From Rosa chinensis (lineage: Eukaryota; Streptophyta; Magnoliopsida; Rosales; Rosaceae): a DNA stretch of 64,000 nucleotides. Under the pieces are notes generated by a model, which worked only from the letters and a program-made list of their open reading frames with translations, searched no databases and was not told the origin of the DNA. Positions 60,520-64,000 of this stretch are shown one piece after another (position 1 is the first letter of the stretch; each line of letters begins with the position of its first letter). The DNA lies in NCBI RefSeq assembly GCF_002994745.2, contig NC_037093.1:7924400-7988399 (forward strand). Direction: 5' to 3'. The translations under genes and the position numbers were made by a program.

Positions 60520-63500
60520 GCAAATTATACTGAAGAAGTCCAAAGTGATCACAACCTTTTCTTTGCTTGTCATGCAGCAACTGTACAAAATAATGATCAA
60601 GTTTGGTTTATCGACAGTGCTTGTAGCAATCATATGACAACAAACAAATCTCTACTTATTGACATAGATACTTCGGTGACTCCAAGAGTGAGGATGGCTG
60701 ATGGCAATCTAGCTCAATCTCAAGGTAGAGGTACACTTGTGGTGGAAACAAAGAAGGGTAGAATGTATATCAAGGAAGTGATGATTGTCCCTAATTTGGC
60801 TGAGAATTTGTTAAGTGTGGGTCAGCTTATAAAGCATGGCTACTATGTGGATTTTGGAGATAATTCTTGTGCTATTTATGGGAAAAGAGATAGAACTCAA
60901 AAAATTGCTAAGGTGAAAATGGAAGGAAACATAAGCTTTCCTATCACCTTAAATTACTCTGCATCTCCTTCAAAGAGTGTAGATGTTTCATGGAAGGTAG
61001 ATGTTCTGAATAATTCTTGGCTATGGCATAGAAGGCTGGGACACTTGAACTTTCAGAGCTTGAACCATCTTAAAGAGAAGGATATGGTGCATGGCTTACC
61101 AATTATACAAGAAGCTAGTGAAATCTGTGAAGGGTGTGCAGTTGGCAAGCAACATCAAGACTCTTTTCCGAAGGAGAAAGCTTGGAGAGCCTCAAAGCCA
61201 CTTGAGCTCATACATTCAGATATTTTTGGACCGATGAATACTGCTACACATGGAGGTAACGGCTATTTCTTGACTTTCATCGATGATTTTTCTAGAATGA
61301 CATGGTGTTACTTCTTGAGACAAAAATCAGATGTATTCTCTATGTTTAAAAAGTTTCAAATGATGGTAGAAAGACAAAGTGGCTTTCTAATTAAGACATT
61401 GAGAAGTGATAGAGGTGGAGAGTACAACTCAAAGGAGTTCAGCAAGTTCTGTAATGATTTGGGACTTGAGAGACAACTGACAATAGCTTATACCCTGCAG
61501 CAAAATGGAGTAGCCAAGAGGAAGAACAGGACTATTAAATGGAAAAGTCCATGTTACATGAAAAAGGATTACCTTATGTTTTCTGGGGAGAAGCAGTCAA
61601 TACTGCTGTGTGTTTGCTGAATCGTTGTCCCACTAAGGCAGTGAAGGATTTGACACCTTTTGAATGTTGGAGTAGAAGAAAACCTTCTGTCAACCACTTA
61701 AGAGTGTTTGGGTCAGTTTGCTTCGTTCTTGTAGCAAAAGAGCTGAGACACTAGCTTGAAGAAAATAGTGAGAAATGCATCTTTGTGGGGTACAGTGATC
61801 AAACTAAAGGCTACAAGCTTTACAACTTGAAGAAGGAGAAGATAGTTATCTCAAGAGATGTAATCTTCAACGAAAAAGCTTTATGGGACTGGAAAAGCAA
61901 ATCTGTCTAGATTTCAACACTTCAAGTAGGTGAAGATAATGAAGGAGAAGAGTTTGAAGAAGAAGGTTATTTCCAATCACCTATTCACTCTCCTCAACCA
62001 GCTAGTCCTCAATCTCCTCAATCACAAGCTTCAACTCCTAGCTCAACTCCAATAAGGATGCGAAGTCTCTGTGATGTGTATGCTAGCTGTAACTTCTGTG
62101 TTACTGAACCAGAAACTTATGAAGAAGCAATAAAAGATGTGGCATGGAAGAAAGCAATGGAGGAAGAAATTTCTGTGATTGAAAAAAATTCAACATGGGA
62201 TCTGGTGAACAAACCAAGTGATAAAATTGTCATTGGTGTGAAATGGCTCTACAAGACAAAGTTGAACGTAGACGGTTCCATTCAAAGAAACAAGGCCAAA
62301 CTTGTGGCTAAAGGGTATTCTCAACAACCAGGTGTTGATTTTCATGAGACTTACGCGCCGGTTGCACGTTTGGATACAAAATAGGGCTCTAATTGCATTG
62401 GCAGCTCAGAAAAATTGGTCTTTATACCAATTGGATGTCAAGTCAGCCTTCTTGCATGGAGTGCTGAATGAGGAAGTGTATGTTGAACAACCTCAAGGCT
62501 TTGTCACTGAAAATGAAGAACAGAAAGTTTATAAGTTGAAGAAAGCCTTATATGGCTTGAAGCAAGCTCCTCGTGCATGGTATGGAGAGATTGATTCTCA
62601 TTTCGTCAAAGATGGCTTTCAAAGGAGCGAGAATGAGCCAACCTTGTACATCAAAACTAAAGGTAACACTGAAATTCTCATTGTCTCAATCTATGTTGAT
62701 GACTTAGTGTTTACCAGAAGTTGTGAAGAAATGGTTCTAAATTTTAAAAATGAGATGATGGAAATATATGAGATGAGTGACTTGGGTTTATTGCATTATT
62801 TTCTGGGATTTGGTGTCTCTCAATCTGAAAATGGTATCTTTGTTTCCCAAAAGAAATATGCTAAATCCATTCTTGAGAAATTTAGAATGGGAGGGTGCAA
62901 ATCTGTTGCTATACCTCTTATTGTGAATGAAAAACTTTTGAAGGATGATGGAAGCAAACCTATTGACACAAGTGTGTAAAAAAGCTTGGTTGGAAGCCTC
63001 CTTAATTTGACTACAACAAGACCTGATGTCATGTATGCAGCAAGTCTTTTGTCTAGGTTCATGCATAATCCTACTCAAATACATCTTGGGACTGCCAAGA
63101 GAGTGTTGAGATATATTCAAGGGTCAATTGATTTTGGAATGATGTATCGAAAGAACATTAAACCGAAGTTATTTGGTTTTTGTGATAGTGACGGGAGTGG
63201 GAGTTTGGGTGATTCCAAAAGCACATCAGATTATGCCTTTACAATAGTTTCTGGAGTGTTTTCATGGGGTTCCAACTAGCAACAGAGTGTTGCTTTATCC
63301 ACAGCTGAAGCAGAATATGTATCTGCAGCTGAAGCTCTCAAGCAATTTGGCTGAGAAGAATTCTGGAAGACTTTGGTGAAATGCAATTTGAAGGAACTCC
63401 TCTCTTGTGTGACAACCAATCTGTAATAGCTATGACAAAGAATCCTGTTTTTCACAACAGGACCAAGCATATTGCAAGAAAGTATCACTTCATTAGATCG

Positions 63501-63599
63501 GCTGTTGAAGACAAGGAGATTGAAGTTGTATATTGCAAATCTGAAGATCAAGTGGCAGACATCTTCACCAAAGCTTTGCCAAAAGAAAGCTTACCTTAG
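60520..63599 (+). pseudogene. pol of copia element 2
   Basis: Domains in order: protease with FIDSACSNHMT (DSA where DSG is common), GAG-pre-integrase LWHRRLGHLNFQSL, integrase zinc and DDE parts (CEGCAVGK, IHSDIFGPM, LRSDRGGEY), reverse transcriptase with YVDDL at about 62692-62706, and RNase H ending DQVADIFTKALPKESLP. Breaks: a frameshift near 61540, stops near 61754 and 61908, a frameshift near 62380, a stop near 62977, a stop near 63277 and a frameshift near 63350. Confidence 0.93.
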
Positions 63600-63639
63600 A
63601 GGTTTTCTAGGAGTTCAGCAGCAAGACATTGAGAAGGAG

Positions 63640-63962
63640 TGTTAGAATTAATGTCTTCCTAGTAAAGTCAAATGGTCAGAGTTTTGTATTTTATAGTTCT
63701 TTGACCTTATGTTAAGTGTTTTGTGGCTGAGAGACATCTAGCCTTGTGTGGTTTAGTTTGTTCCACCAGCACTTCAAGTCTTGGGATATAAGGCTAAGTA
63801 TCTGGTGTATCTTTTCATATTAGAATAGGAACTAAATGGAGCTATAGGTTCTGCTCTCTGTTCATCTCATTTTCTTTCTAAAGTTCTTATCTACATCTTT
63901 CTTCTTTACTTCAATATATGTTAAGAGAGTGATTGTTAGTGTGAGAGAGAAAGATTTCAACA
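63640..63962 (+). repeat. 3' LTR of copia element 2
   Basis: 323 bp from TGTTAGAATT to TTTCAACA, preceded by GAGAAGGAG, the purine tract. It is followed by GTTTA and 33 bases of TNL flank to the window end. Confidence 0.95.
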
Positions 63963-64000
63963 GTTTATACCAAAAATCTTGATGAGTTTGACTCACGAAT

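Larger units (their letters stand above)
56387..63962 (+). mobile_element. Ty1/copia LTR retrotransposon 2, nearly full
   Basis: LTRs at 56387-59477 (with a nested solo LTR) and 63640-63962 are bounded by TGTTAGAATT and TCAACA and flanked by the exact duplication GTTTA (56382-56386, 63963-63967). Without the insert the 5' LTR is 324 bp, against 323 bp for the 3' LTR, with about 16 differences by eye. A perfect primer-binding site TGGTATCAGAGC starts at 59478. The gag, protease, integrase, reverse transcriptase and RNase H order is copia-type. A handful of stops and frameshifts inactivate it. It is inserted in the TNL relic. Confidence 0.96.

Noticed and set aside
56387..63962. Endogenous pararetrovirus
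   Set aside because: The domain order integrase before reverse transcriptase, the LTR pair, the 5-bp duplication and the lack of movement-protein sequence all fit Ty1/copia.

Overview
The window is nuclear DNA of a flowering plant, most likely a eudicot. It is AT-rich, its genes are split by short GT-AG introns, the protein families are plant ones (WLIM1, ARL8, secreted GH10 xylanases with an N-terminal carbohydrate-binding module, a TNL resistance-gene relic), and it carries a dense plant transposon load. A rosid, perhaps Rosaceae, is a guess; nothing here proves the species.

The first 24 kb is mostly genic. The last 16 exons of a coiled-coil protein gene run on the + strand (541-8810). A complete WLIM1-type LIM gene follows on the - strand (9720-11211). 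Then come four identical tRNA-Pro(UGG) genes in one orientation (12296-14610) with local tandem duplications, a decayed RNase H fragment (about 15420-15700), a complete ARL8 small GTPase gene on the - strand (17039-19329), and a possible very short membrane-peptide gene (21256-21420).

From 21.6 to 53.4 kb there is a tandem family of three GH10 endo-xylanase genes, all on the - strand. The first (21622-24286) and third (50304-53374) can be spliced into open frames of 564 and 574 aa with both catalytic glutamates. The middle copy is a pseudogene: a Ty1/copia element cut it at the conserved RGHN motif (target duplication GTGAC) and a Helitron-like element lies in one of its introns. Between the genes are a long-TIR Mutator-like element with nested insertions, a short hairpin repeat, SINEs, a SINE split by a LINE, and other retroposons.

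From 54.2 kb to the end lies the LRR and C-terminal part of a dead TNL (TIR-NBS-LRR) resistance gene on the - strand. It is broken by a TRIM element and by a second Ty1/copia element (56387-63962). A solo LTR sits inside that element's 5' LTR and holds two MITEs of its own. A second copy of the same solo-LTR family lies in the gag region of the first copia element and lacks the MITEs, so it serves as an empty-site control. Most insertion boundaries were set from target-site duplications read directly in the sequence.

The intact genes have ordinary cell functions: actin-bundling LIM protein, ARF-like GTPase, cell-wall hydrolases and tRNA supply. The most unusual content is the layered insertion record and a 96-bp exon/intron duplication that turned intron sequence into coding sequence. 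I saw no sign of an unknown multi-gene system.
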